Positions 40,925-48,548 of a DNA stretch of 64,000 nucleotides are shown in pieces. A program made the translations under genes and the position numbers. Source of the stretch: Lacisediminihabitans sp040549465 (lineage in GTDB: Bacteria > Actinomycetota > Actinomycetes > Actinomycetales > Microbacteriaceae); the NCBI RefSeq assembly GCF_040549465.1, contig NZ_JBEPTL010000005.1, forward strand, positions 62,001-126,000. Direction: 5' to 3'. The stretch's first letter is position 1; each line of letters opens with the position of its first letter. The notes beneath the pieces are model-generated. The model saw nothing but the letters and a program-made list of their open reading frames with translations. It was not told where the DNA came from and searched no databases.

Positions 40925-42097
40925 GTGACCACCGAGATTCTCCGCCCGCACCTGACGCGTCCGCGTCGGGTGTTGCTGAGCGGAGTCTGCGCGGGGCTCG
41001 CCGCACATCTCGACATGCCGGTGTGGCGCATCCGACTACTCGCTGTCGCGCTCGCAGCCTGCGGGGGTGCCGGAATCCTGCTCTACCTCTGGCTGTGGGC
41101 GTTCACGCCGCTCACCCCTGCCGAGTCGAAGGAGTCGTCGCGCGTGCAGCGGCTTCTCCCGGTGGCGGCGATCCTGTTGGGATTCGAGACTCTCGCCACC
41201 TTCACCGCCGCCTCCTTTGCGACGCCGTACCAAAGCTTCGCGCTGAATCCGGGTATTCCGGCGACAGTGCTGCTGGCGGCTGCCGCCGTGTTCTGGACGG
41301 TTGTGTTCGACCGTCGGGACCTCGGACGCACCGAGCGCACCGGCGTGGTCATCCGGTTCCTCAGTGCACTCCTGCTGATGGTGACGGCTACGGCGCTGCT
41401 TCTGGCCGCCTGGCCGCCCAGGGCGGCGACCACAGTATCTGCGGTGTTCATGTTTTTGTTCGCGATCGGTATCCTCGTGGCGCCCCAGCTGGCCCGCACC
41501 TGGAAAGACCAGATGGGCCAGCGCGCCGCACGGGTGCGCGAGATTCAGCGGGCGGAGATAGCCGCGCACCTGCACGACTCCGTGTTGCAGACCCTCGCGC
41601 TCATCCAGAATCGGGCCGGAGCCTCGAGCGAGGTCGCCCGGTTGGCCCGCGCGCAGGAGCGTGAGCTTCGCGACTGGCTGTTCGCCGGCACCACTCCCGT
41701 CGGCGACGACTTCGCCGCCGAGGTGAGGGAGGTCGCCGCGGCGATCGAGCTCGACTATCCGGCCAGGGTGGAGGTCGTGGTTGCCGGGGAGTCCACCGGG
41801 CCGTCCAACGCCGCGATGCTCGCTGCCACTCGCGAGGCCATGGTCAACGCCGCACGGCACGTCGGCGGGGAGATCTCGGTCTATCTCGAGCTCTCGGCCG
41901 CGGCATCCGATGTCTACGTGCGTGACCGTGGGCCGGGCTTCGACGTGGACGCCCTCCCCGCCGACCGGCTCGGCGTGCGTGAATCCATCATCGGACGGAT
42001 GTCGCGAGCCGGCGGTTTCGCGACGGTCGCCCCCGGGCTCGGCGACACCGGCACCGAGATCCACCTGCACCTCGAAACGGAGCGCACCGATGCCTGA
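40925..42097 (+). CDS. PspC-domain sensor histidine kinase
   Basis: A 390-residue kinase that begins with a PspC domain (RPRRVLLSGVCAGLAAHLDMPVWRIRLLAVALAACGG). Several membrane helices to about residue 210 are followed by a phosphorylation helix (IAAHLHDSVLQTLALIQ, His the probable site) and an ATP-binding domain (REAMVNAARHVGG, DRGPGFDVDALPADRLGV). The GTG at 40925 is preferred; an upstream codon at 40877 is possible. It is divergent from a separate PspC protein gene and overlaps its response-regulator gene by 8 bp. Envelope stress sensing is the likely role. Confidence 0.9.
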   Translation: MTTEILRPHLTRPRRVLLSGVCAGLAAHLDMPVWRIRLLAVALAACGGAGILLYLWLWAFTPLTPAESKESSRVQRLLPVAAILLGFETLATFTAASFATPYQSFALNPGIPATVLLAAAAVFWTVVFDRRDLGRTERTGVVIRFLSALLLMVTATALLLAAWPPRAATTVSAVFMFLFAIGILVAPQLARTWKDQMGQRAARVREIQRAEIAAHLHDSVLQTLALIQNRAGASSEVARLARAQERELRDWLFAGTTPVGDDFAAEVREVAAAIELDYPARVEVVVAGESTGPSNAAMLAATREAMVNAARHVGGEISVYLELSAAASDVYVRDRGPGFDVDALPADRLGVRESIIGRMSRAGGFATVAPGLGDTGTEIHLHLETERTDA

Positions 42098-42746
42098 GCC
42101 GACCACCGTCGTCATCGTCGACGACCATTCCATCTTCCGGTCAGGGCTGCGCTCGGATCTCGACGATTCTGTGCGGGTCGTGGGCGAAGCCGCGGATGTC
42201 GACTCCGCCGTCACGATGATCGCCTCTCTTCTGCCGACAGTCGTGCTGCTCGACGTGCACCTGCCCGGCGGTGCGGGCGGTGGCGGATCGGAGGTGCTGC
42301 GCCGCAGTTCCGGCATCCTCGGGAGCACCCGCTTCCTGGCGCTCAGCGTCTCGGATTCCGCGGAGGACGTCGTGGGTGTCATCCGTGCCGGCGCCCGCGG
42401 GTATATCACCAAAGGCAGTTCGGGCGCGGAGGTCAGCCGCGCGATCGCAGCCGTGGCTGCGGGAGACGCTGTCTTCTCGCCGCGGCTCGCGGGGTTCGTG
42501 CTCGACGCTTTCGGCGCGGTGGCTGGAGAACAGGCCGAGACGAGTGACGAACTCGACAGGCTGTCGGCGCGGGAGCGCGAGGTGATGCGACTCATCGCTC
42601 GCGGCTACGCCTACAAGGAGGTCGCGGCCGACCTCTTCATCTCGATCAAGACCGTCGAATCCCACGTCTCGGCCGTGCTGCGCAAACTGCAGTTCTCCTC
42701 GCGCCACGAACTCACGGCCTGGGCGCTGGAGCGCAAACTGCTCTGA
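42090..42746 (+). CDS. NarL/LuxR-type response regulator
   Basis: A 218-residue response regulator with Asp55 as phospho-acceptor (VLLDVHLPG), Lys in YITKGS and a LuxR helix-turn-helix (LSAREREVMRLIARGYAYKEVAADLFISIKTVESHVSAVLRKL). The ATG at 42090 lies inside the end of the kinase gene, so the two are translationally coupled. With the PspC kinase it forms a two-component system whose likely targets include the divergent PspC operon. Confidence 0.93.
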   Translation: MPEPTTVVIVDDHSIFRSGLRSDLDDSVRVVGEAADVDSAVTMIASLLPTVVLLDVHLPGGAGGGGSEVLRRSSGILGSTRFLALSVSDSAEDVVGVIRAGARGYITKGSSGAEVSRAIAAVAAGDAVFSPRLAGFVLDAFGAVAGEQAETSDELDRLSAREREVMRLIARGYAYKEVAADLFISIKTVESHVSAVLRKLQFSSRHELTAWALERKLL

Positions 42747-42764
42747 TTGCGGTTCGTCTCCCGT

Positions 42765-42821
42765 CGAGTTGCGGCGTGTGGTGGTTCATCCGCCGCACCA
42801 ACCACCACACGGCGCAACTCG
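42765..42821. repeat. 57-bp hairpin repeat, copy 1
   Basis: A near-perfect inverted repeat: CGAGTTGCGGCGTGTGGTGG at the left matches its complement at the right (ending GGCGCAACTCG) with one mismatch, around a loop CATCCGCCGCAC. It lies between the convergent response-regulator and DUF559 genes. A second copy with two base differences is at 43791-43847. It may be a two-way terminator, a REP-like element, or both. Confidence 0.85.
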
Positions 42822-42830
42822 ATTCCTGCA

Positions 42831-43724
42831 TCAGCGTCGGCTGAGAACGGAGCGCACGCGTTGGAGCAGCTCAGCCGGATTTCCCAGGTCGTCAGAGTTG
42901 ACCAGGATGACGTACCAGTCGTCCGCCTCCAGCCGTGAAATGCGGGTCATGTCGGCGCGATACCGAGCCGGATCACGGTGAAAATCGCTCTGATATTCGA
43001 CGATCACCCGTTTGTCCGGAAACGCGAGGTCCGCGCGGTAGCGGAATCCCTCCGACGTCGTGATCGGTAGGTTGACCGCGAGCCCGGTCAATCCGCCCGT
43101 CACGAAGATCACTCTCAGGTGTGATTCCCGCGGTGACTCCGATCGGTCGTCGAGTAGGCCAACAGCCAGCTGGAGAGTTCGGATGCCGCGACGATTCGAG
43201 AAGCGGTCGACGGCATTCCGAAGAGCCGCTTCGTTCGTCGAGGGAAGCCGCCAGTGGATGAGGAAGTCGCCGGCGGCGACGAGCTCGGCGACCGTGAGCG
43301 ACATCGCGAGCTGGCACCAGGTCCGTTCGGGGGTGCTGATCCGGAGGCCATGCCATTCGCGCACCTCCATGGCTGAGGTGTGAAAAGTGTGCCCCCGGAT
43401 GTTCCGGCCGGAGATCGCGCGATGCGGTGGCGGCACGGCCACGTGAACTACTTTCGATCGCTCGTGTCGCGATGGTAGTGGCACGCCCATGATCACCGCC
43501 GCGGTGACGCCGCAGAAGTAGGCGTGGTTCGGCAGCTTGTGCTGCAGGGCGCGGCACAGTTCGACGATTCCGAGCTGCTCACGGGTCGGCACGTGCACAC
43601 CGCGAAATGGGCGTTGCAGGTCCGCTCCCCGGAGACGATTTCTCGTGATTCCGGTCGCGATCGCCTCTTCCGAGGTGAATGGTGCGGTGATGAAGGGCTC
43701 GGGTAGCGGTATGCGCGGTTTCAT
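42831..43724 (-). CDS. DUF559-type nuclease-like protein
   Basis: A 297-residue protein. The C-terminal third resembles the DUF559/Vsr-like PD-(D/E)XK fold: YRADLAFPDKRVIVEYQSDFHRD supplies the Asp and the Glu-x-Tyr/Gln residues of the active site. The N-terminal part resembles the AbiEi-type winged region of similar actinobacterial proteins (ITRNRLRGADLQRPFRGVHVP). The ATG at 43724 is preferred over an upstream codon at 43772. Such genes are common single-gene accessories in Microbacteriaceae; the role is unknown, possibly defence. It is flanked by both copies of the 57-bp hairpin repeat. Confidence 0.72.
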   Translation of the reverse strand: MKPRIPLPEPFITAPFTSEEAIATGITRNRLRGADLQRPFRGVHVPTREQLGIVELCRALQHKLPNHAYFCGVTAAVIMGVPLPSRHERSKVVHVAVPPPHRAISGRNIRGHTFHTSAMEVREWHGLRISTPERTWCQLAMSLTVAELVAAGDFLIHWRLPSTNEAALRNAVDRFSNRRGIRTLQLAVGLLDDRSESPRESHLRVIFVTGGLTGLAVNLPITTSEGFRYRADLAFPDKRVIVEYQSDFHRDPARYRADMTRISRLEADDWYVILVNSDDLGNPAELLQRVRSVLSRR

Positions 43725-43790
43725 CCGACACAGGATGCTCCGTTGCCCGGGGGCTTCGCTGCATCCGTCCACAGCCAGCCGGAATCCCGT

Positions 43791-43847
43791 CGAGTCGCGG
43801 CGTGTGGTGGTTCATCCGCCGCACGAACCACCACACGGCGCAACTCG
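43791..43847. repeat. 57-bp hairpin repeat, copy 2
   Basis: Identical to copy 1 at 42765-42821 except for two bases. It lies 13 bp downstream of the aminotransferase stop on the minus strand, where a terminator is expected, and upstream of the DUF559 gene. Confidence 0.85.
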
Positions 43848-43859
43848 AAGGGAGGGCAG

Positions 43860-45080
43860 CTAGCCGAACACCCGCTGCAGCCGCGCAACACCCTCGGCGA
43901 GTGCATCGTCGCCGAGGGCATAACTGAAGCGCAGGTATCCGCTCGGTCCGAAGGCTTCACCGGGCACGGCGGCCACTTCGGCCTGGTCGAGGATGAGGTC
44001 GGCGAGTTCGAGGGAGGAGCCGGGGACAACCCCGCCCCATTCCCGACCGAGCAGGCCGGAGACATCCGGGTAGACGTAGAAGGCACCCTGCGGGGTCGGA
44101 CAGTGGATGCCGTCGATCGCGTTGAGCCCCGCGACGATGGCTTGGCGACGCCGATCGAAGGCCTGCCGCATCTGCTCGACGCTGTCCTGCGAGCCGGTGA
44201 GGGCTGCGATCGCGGCGCGCTGCGACACGTTGGACACGTTGGACGAGAGGTGCGACTGCAGGTTGCCTGCGGCCTTGATCGCATCGGCGGGTCCAATCAT
44301 CCAGCCGACGCGCCATCCAGTCATGGCGTAGGTCTTCGCGACGCCGTTGACCAGGATCGTGCGGTCGGCCAGCTCTGGAACGGCCTCGACGATCGAGACA
44401 GCGGTGGTCGCCTGCCCTGAGCCTGTCGAAGAGTAGACGAGCTTCTGGTAGATCTCGTCGGTGATCACCCAGAGTCCGTGCTGGAGCGCCCACTCGCCGA
44501 TCGCCCTGGTCTGCTCCGGCGAGTAGACGGCGCCCGTCGGGTTGGAGGGCGACACGAACAGCAGCACCTTCGTGCGGTCGGTGCGCGCGGCTTCGAGCTG
44601 TTCGATGCTGACCAGGTAGTTCTGGTCAGCGCCAGCGAACACCTGGACGGGCACTCCGCCGGCGAGCTTGATGACCTCCGGATAGGTGGTCCAGTGGGGG
44701 GTCGGAAGGATCACCTCATCACCGGGGTCGAGCAACGACGCGAAAGATTCGTAGACGGCCTGCTTGCCGCCGTTGGTCACGACGACCTGGCTCGGGGAGA
44801 CCGTGAGCCCGCTGTCCTTGAGGGTCTTCGCAGCGATTGCCTCGCGAAGCTCGGGGAGGCCGGCCGCCGGCGTGTAGCGGTGGTTCTTCGGGTCGCGTGC
44901 GGCTGCGACCGCGGCATCCACTATGTGGTCCGGTGTGGCGAAGTCGGGCTCGCCCGCCGCGAAACTGATTACCGGCCGTCCGGCGGCCTGGAGGGCTTTC
45001 GCCTTGGCATCCACTTTGAGGGTCGCGGATTCGGCGATGGCCGCGATGCGGCGGGAGATTCGGGGGAGCTGTTCAGTCAC
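43860..45080 (-). CDS. Pyridoxal-phosphate aminotransferase, aspartate type
   Basis: A 406-residue fold-type I aminotransferase of the aspartate aminotransferase Ib group. The PLP Lys is in NGVAKTYAMTGWRVGW, with SPSNPTGAVYS and the terminal Arg in LRFSYALG. It probably moves amino groups between aspartate or aromatic amino acids and 2-oxoglutarate. A short insert, STGSGQA, is encoded by the CTGAGCCTGTCGAAG repeat at 44415-44431. Its place just before tRNA-Trp and secE is usual in Microbacteriaceae. Confidence 0.93.
   Translation of the reverse strand: MTEQLPRISRRIAAIAESATLKVDAKAKALQAAGRPVISFAAGEPDFATPDHIVDAAVAAARDPKNHRYTPAAGLPELREAIAAKTLKDSGLTVSPSQVVVTNGGKQAVYESFASLLDPGDEVILPTPHWTTYPEVIKLAGGVPVQVFAGADQNYLVSIEQLEAARTDRTKVLLFVSPSNPTGAVYSPEQTRAIGEWALQHGLWVITDEIYQKLVYSSTGSGQATTAVSIVEAVPELADRTILVNGVAKTYAMTGWRVGWMIGPADAIKAAGNLQSHLSSNVSNVSQRAAIAALTGSQDSVEQMRQAFDRRRQAIVAGLNAIDGIHCPTPQGAFYVYPDVSGLLGREWGGVVPGSSLELADLILDQAEVAAVPGEAFGPSGYLRFSYALGDDALAEGVARLQRVFG
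44415..44431. repeat. CTGAGCCTGTCGAAG repeat inside the aminotransferase gene
   Basis: CCCTGAGCCTGTCGAAG, a motif seen widely in actinobacterial genomes, lies in frame within the aminotransferase gene and encodes the Ser-Thr-Gly-Ser-Gly insert. A related copy is at 38032-38066. Confidence 0.6.
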
Positions 45081-45284
45081 CAGCCAAGCTTAAAGCGATA
45101 GCGTGGATGCTCCGGGTGGAGCTGCCCGCACCCAGCTTTGCGGTCCGCCAAACGGTGACCTACACTGGTTCGAGGTAGTTGAAATCTGCCATCATTTCGT
45201 ATGCCCATTTGTGGTCGGATCTGCGGATCGGGCCCGGGGCACAACCCCGTGTGAGCGTACGAAGTGTGGCTATTTCGGCTCCGA

Positions 45285-45357
45285 AGGGCGGTGGCTCAAT
45301 TGGTAGAGCAGCGGTCTCCAAAACCGCAGGTTGCAGGTTCAAGTCCTGTCCGCCCTG
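45285..45357 (+). tRNA. trpT: tRNA-Trp (CCA anticodon)
   Basis: A 73-base tRNA with acceptor stem AGGGCGG/CCGCCCT and discriminator G. The D-arm is GCTC-AATTGGTA-GAGC, the anticodon arm GCGGT-CTCCAAA-ACCGC with CCA at 45318-45320, and the T-arm GCAGG-TTCAAGT-CCTGT. The 3' CCA is not encoded. It lies just upstream of secE, the conserved actinobacterial position for tRNA-Trp. Confidence 0.97.
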
Positions 45358-45453
45358 CAGCTCGGTTCGTGCATCCCTGCACGAATCGGCAGATGGACTC
45401 GAAGTCTGAGCGCAAGCGATGACAACGAGGACAGTTTCCGGAAGGTAGTGACA

Positions 45454-45726
45454 GTGGCGCGAAAAGTCATCGACGAACCCAGTGAGGATATCGTCGCGAA
45501 CGCCAGAACGGATCGCGGTAACAGCCGTGGTCCTTTTGGTCGACTCGCCCTGTTCATCCGACAGGTAATCAACGAACTCAGGAAAGTCGTCACGCCGACC
45601 CGCAAGGAGTTGGTGAGCTACACCGGGGTCGTTCTGGTCTTCGTCGTCATCATGATGGCGCTGGTCTACGGCCTCGACCTGGTTTTCGCCTTCGTGGTGA
45701 ATTTCACGTTCGGTAAACCTACCTAG
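45454..45726 (+). CDS. secE: Preprotein translocase subunit SecE
   Basis: A 90-residue SecE with one membrane helix (YTGVVLVFVVIMMALVYGLDLVFAFVV). It follows the conserved amphipathic stretch FIRQVINELRKVVTPTRKEL that clamps SecY. The GTG at 45454 has GGAAGG upstream. It is part of the SecYEG protein-export channel. nusG follows after 106 bp, the universal order. Confidence 0.95.
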   Translation: MARKVIDEPSEDIVANARTDRGNSRGPFGRLALFIRQVINELRKVVTPTRKELVSYTGVVLVFVVIMMALVYGLDLVFAFVVNFTFGKPT

Positions 45727-45832
45727 CAACCGATGTGGCTCTCTCGCAGGGAGGGTCGCCCAGGGGGCGAGACTCCCGAAACGTGCTGGCGCAAAGCGTC
45801 AGAGCACCACCCAAGAAATGGAATGAGATTCA

Positions 45833-46891
45833 GTGTCTGGAACAGAGCGCGACGATATCGACCTCGCGACTGCCGCGGAACAGTCCTCTGAGGAGGACGA
45901 AGCCCAGGAGGGCAACGAGCTCGCAGCCGACGAAGAGTCGGTCGAGTCCTCCGAGGAGCGCGCACTCCACGTGATCAATGAGGGCGACGATGACGAGGAT
46001 GGCGAGCGCGACGTCGAGGCAGACCTCGAAGCCGCTCTCGACGCTGTCGAGTCTTCTGTCGATCCAGAAGCCGACGCCGTCGTCACAGACGCACTGGACG
46101 TCGATTCGTCGGATGAGGCGGAAGCCGCCGTCGAGGCGACGGATGACGAGGTCGGTTTCGTCGAGCCTGAAGAGGCTGAGGTCGTTTCCTTCGACGACGC
46201 TTTCGAGGCCGAGATCGAATCCGAGCTCGCCGAGCAGAGCGCCGCGGATGAAGCCACCGACGGAGAGCCGGCCGAGGTCGACCCTTACGAGGAGTTCCGC
46301 CGCGAGCTGAAGGCCGCTTTTGGTAAGTGGTATGTCATCCACTCCTACGCGGGCTTCGAGAAGCGTGTGAAGCAGAACATCGAGAACCGCAAGGTCTCCA
46401 TGGCCATGGAGGACTACGTCTACCAGGTCGAGGTGCCGATGGAAGATGTCGTCGAGATCAAGAACGGTCAGCGCAAGCTCGTCAACCGCGTGCGCATCCC
46501 CGGCTACGTTCTGGTTCGCATGGACCTGAACGAAGACAGCTGGTCTGTCGTGCGTCACACCCCTGGCGTCACCGGATTCGTCGGCAACTCGCACAACCCG
46601 ACGCCGCTTCGTTTCGAAGAGGCGTTCAACATGCTGAAGAGCCTCGTGCAGATCGTGGAGGCCCCGGTCAAGACCGGTGCCAAGGGGGGCAAGGTCGTCA
46701 ACCGTTCGATTCCGCAGGAAGTCGACTTCGAGATCGGCGAGACCATCACGATCAAGGAGGGTTCGTTCGCGGGCCTTCCCGGTTCGATCAGCGAGATCAA
46801 GCCCGAGAGCGGCAAGCTCACCGTGCTCGTCTCACTCTTCGAGCGTGAGACGCCGGTCGAGCTCAGCTTCGAGCAGGTCACGAAGCTCTAA
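45833..46891 (+). CDS. nusG: Transcription termination/antitermination protein NusG
   Basis: A 352-residue NusG. The NGN domain (KWYVIHSYAGFEKRVKQNIENR through TPGVTGFVGN) binds RNA polymerase, and the C-terminal KOW domain (IGETITIKEGSFAGLPGSISEI) binds Rho or ribosomal protein S10. The first 155 or so residues are a very acidic, Glu/Asp/Ala/Ser-rich extension, longer than in most bacteria but usual in this family. The start is a GTG at 45833. It normally lies beside rplK; here about 6.5 kb of accessory genes intervene. Confidence 0.96.
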   Translation: MSGTERDDIDLATAAEQSSEEDEAQEGNELAADEESVESSEERALHVINEGDDDEDGERDVEADLEAALDAVESSVDPEADAVVTDALDVDSSDEAEAAVEATDDEVGFVEPEEAEVVSFDDAFEAEIESELAEQSAADEATDGEPAEVDPYEEFRRELKAAFGKWYVIHSYAGFEKRVKQNIENRKVSMAMEDYVYQVEVPMEDVVEIKNGQRKLVNRVRIPGYVLVRMDLNEDSWSVVRHTPGVTGFVGNSHNPTPLRFEEAFNMLKSLVQIVEAPVKTGAKGGKVVNRSIPQEVDFEIGETITIKEGSFAGLPGSISEIKPESGKLTVLVSLFERETPVELSFEQVTKL

Positions 46892-46908
46892 CTAGTAGTG
46901 GGCTCGAC

Positions 46909-46942
46909 AATCGGCGCGTCCCTCTCGGGTGACGCGCCGATT
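46909..46942 (+). terminator. Hairpin terminator after nusG
   Basis: AATCGGCGCGTC (46909-46920) pairs with GACGCGCCGATT (46931-46942) around a 10-base loop, followed by TTG. Its core, CGGCGCGTC/GACGCGCCG, is repeated exactly in the hairpin at 48124-48161 downstream of the MNT/HEPN genes. Confidence 0.75.
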
Positions 46943-47045
46943 TGTCACTGAGCGGATGTTATGCCGGTCGCCGGGTCATCCGCGGTCGTGAACCGTCAGC
47001 CCGCGCTGCATCCGCGAGAAGCGCGTCGGCTCTTGGGTGTCGATG

Positions 47046-47067
47046 TAATGGAGGATAAACTCCGTTA
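47046..47067. promoter_or_regulatory. Dyad before the MNT antitoxin-like gene
   Basis: TAATGGAG (47046-47053) and CTCCGTTA (47060-47067) form an imperfect inverted repeat (7 of 8 pairs, 6-bp spacer) immediately ahead of the ATG at 47069. This is the expected place for autoregulation by the encoded helix-turn-helix protein. Confidence 0.5.
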
Positions 47068-47068
47068 T

Positions 47069-47698
47069 ATGAGAACTGAGGCGCCACTCCTCGCCCCGAT
47101 CTTTCGGTCGGATGGTCAGGCGCGCCTTCTCGCCACTCTGCTGCTTGCCGGCGAGGAACTGAGTCTCACCGACCTCGCGGAGCGCTCTGACCTCGCGTAT
47201 ACGACCACGCACCGCGAGGTTGCCCGCCTCGTTGACGCCGGGATCCTCGTTCAACGCGAGATCGGGCGCACTCGTCTCGTCCGCGCCAACGCTGACAGCC
47301 CCCTCGTCGGGCCGTTGCGCGACATTCTCACCGTCAGCGCGGGTCCAGCCGTGTTGCTTGCCGCGTCCTTCGCGGACATCCCTGGTATCGACAATGCTTT
47401 CATCTACGGGTCCTTCGCGGCCCGGATGCGCGGCGTTGACGGGCCCGCGCCGAACGACATCGATGTCATGGTGATCGGTTCGCCGGATGTCGACGCGATC
47501 TACGACGCATGTACCAGCGTCGAGGTCGAGGTGCATCGACCGGTGAACCCCACGATCCTTCGGCTCGACGAGTTCGGGCAGGATTCCGGCTTTCTCAATA
47601 GTGTTCGAGCGAGCCCTGCGGTGCCTGTCGTCGGAGAGCTGCCGTGGCACGGATCCGGTTCACTTCTGCAGAGCAGGCGGCGGTCGACGTTCTCGTGA
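47069..47698 (+). CDS. Winged-helix plus MNT nucleotidyltransferase protein (antitoxin-like)
   Basis: A 209-residue protein. The N-terminal winged helix (ARLLATLLLAGEELSLTDLAERSDLAYTTTHREVARLVDAGIL) is followed by a minimal nucleotidyltransferase fold with the motif GSF ... NDIDVMVIGS (Gly-Ser, then Asp-x-Asp). MNT proteins of this kind neutralise HEPN toxins by transferring AMP groups, and the next gene encodes a HEPN-like protein. Their reading frames overlap by 55 bp. The ATG at 47069 is chosen because the protein fold and the upstream dyad begin there; a longer frame from 46961 is possible. Confidence 0.8.
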   Translation: MRTEAPLLAPIFRSDGQARLLATLLLAGEELSLTDLAERSDLAYTTTHREVARLVDAGILVQREIGRTRLVRANADSPLVGPLRDILTVSAGPAVLLAASFADIPGIDNAFIYGSFAARMRGVDGPAPNDIDVMVIGSPDVDAIYDACTSVEVEVHRPVNPTILRLDEFGQDSGFLNSVRASPAVPVVGELPWHGSGSLLQSRRRSTFS

Positions 47699-48105
47699 CA
47701 GCGAGGCGAATCGATTCGGTTCCTTCGGACGCACAGCGGGCCGCCGCGTTCCTCCGTCAAGCCGATGAGCGCCTCGCCGAACTCGAACGATTGAGCAGTG
47801 CTGTGGTCAAGTACGGGGTCGCCTACGACGCCGCTCATGACGTCGGCGAGGCACTGCTCGCCGCTTACGGCTACCGCACGACCACTGGGCCCGGTCAGCA
47901 CGAGGCGCTCGGGCGGTTCCTTCGTGCAGTGCTCGACTTTCCGCCCGCAGAGAGGGCAGCGGGCGAGTTCGACCGTCTTCGACGCGCACGCAATCAGGAT
48001 AGATACGAGGCGAAGACCGTGGGGGCCGCCGACGCAGCGAAGGCTGAGCGCGTCGCGCGGGAACTGTATTCGGCGGCCGTCGGGCGCGGCGCACTCCAGC
48101 CATAG
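47644..48105 (+). CDS. HEPN-like protein, probable toxin partner of the MNT protein
   Basis: A 153-residue, all-helical, charged protein. A HEPN-type motif RARNQDRYEA lies at about residues 113-122, where the classic R-x4-6-H has Arg-Asn ... Tyr in place of His. The His replacement might weaken RNase activity or mark a variant family. It starts at a GTG inside the preceding MNT gene (55-bp overlap), so the two are coupled. As with known HEPN/MNT pairs, it may be a host-growth inhibitor or phage-defence effector. The toxin role is inferred from context. Confidence 0.68.
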   Translation: MARIRFTSAEQAAVDVLVTARRIDSVPSDAQRAAAFLRQADERLAELERLSSAVVKYGVAYDAAHDVGEALLAAYGYRTTTGPGQHEALGRFLRAVLDFPPAERAAGEFDRLRRARNQDRYEAKTVGAADAAKAERVARELYSAAVGRGALQP

Positions 48106-48123
48106 CAATCAGCGATCGGCCAC

Positions 48124-48161
48124 ACTAACGGCGCGTCACCTTCGGGCGACGCGCCGTTAGT
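48124..48161 (+). terminator. Hairpin terminator after the HEPN gene
   Basis: ACTAACGGCGCGTC (48124-48137) pairs perfectly with GACGCGCCGTTAGT (48148-48161). The stem core is the same as in the nusG terminator at 46909-46942. Confidence 0.75.
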
Positions 48162-48198
48162 TCATGATGCGGTTAGGGCGAGGTAACGAATCACAGAG

Positions 48199-48477
48199 CT
48201 ACTGCGCTGTCCTGCGGCGACGATCGCCTTCGGGCGCCACGAACAGATCCATGGAGAGCCCGTCGATGAACGTGCCCGGCTCGACATGGAGGGCGATCGC
48301 AATCCTCACCAGGGAGTGAACACTCGGCAATGTGCGGCCATTTTCGTACGCGCGAATATTCGACGAATCGATTCCGCTCCTTGCTGCCAACTCGTCTTGC
48401 GTAACCGCCAGCATTCGCCTGCGATCGCCGATCCGCCGGCCAACGAAGGTGGCGGCTTCAGATGGGACTCGGGGCAT
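48199..48477 (-). CDS. Xre-family helix-turn-helix regulator
   Basis: A 92-residue protein with a Cro/C1-type helix-turn-helix (VGRRIGDRRRMLAVTQDELAARSGIDSSNIRAYENGRTLPSVHSLVRIAIAL). The ATG at 48477 is preferred; a GTG at 48525 would extend it by 16 residues. It is divergent from the methyltransferase genes and could serve as the control protein of this restriction-modification-like cassette, a known use of small Xre proteins. A short palindrome in the gap (48529-48538) may be its site. Confidence 0.85.
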   Translation of the reverse strand: MPRVPSEAATFVGRRIGDRRRMLAVTQDELAARSGIDSSNIRAYENGRTLPSVHSLVRIAIALHVEPGTFIDGLSMDLFVAPEGDRRRRTAQ

Positions 48478-48528
48478 CCCACAAGCCTCATGGTGCCCGG
48501 GGTCGTGTGCCAGAGCGATGGTCACCGG

Positions 48529-48538
48529 GTACTTGTAC
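48529..48538. promoter_or_regulatory. Palindrome GTACTTGTAC
   Basis: GTAC-TT-GTAC lies in the 71-bp gap between the Xre gene and the first methyltransferase gene, 10 bp before the latter's ATG. Its small size and place resemble control-protein boxes of restriction-modification loci. Confidence 0.4.
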
Positions 48539-48548
48539 TCTCTAACCT

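Noticed and set aside
41036..42595. 519-residue minus-strand frame over the PspC kinase and regulator
   Set aside because: Low-complexity Ser/Arg/Gly composition and full overlap with two well-supported genes.
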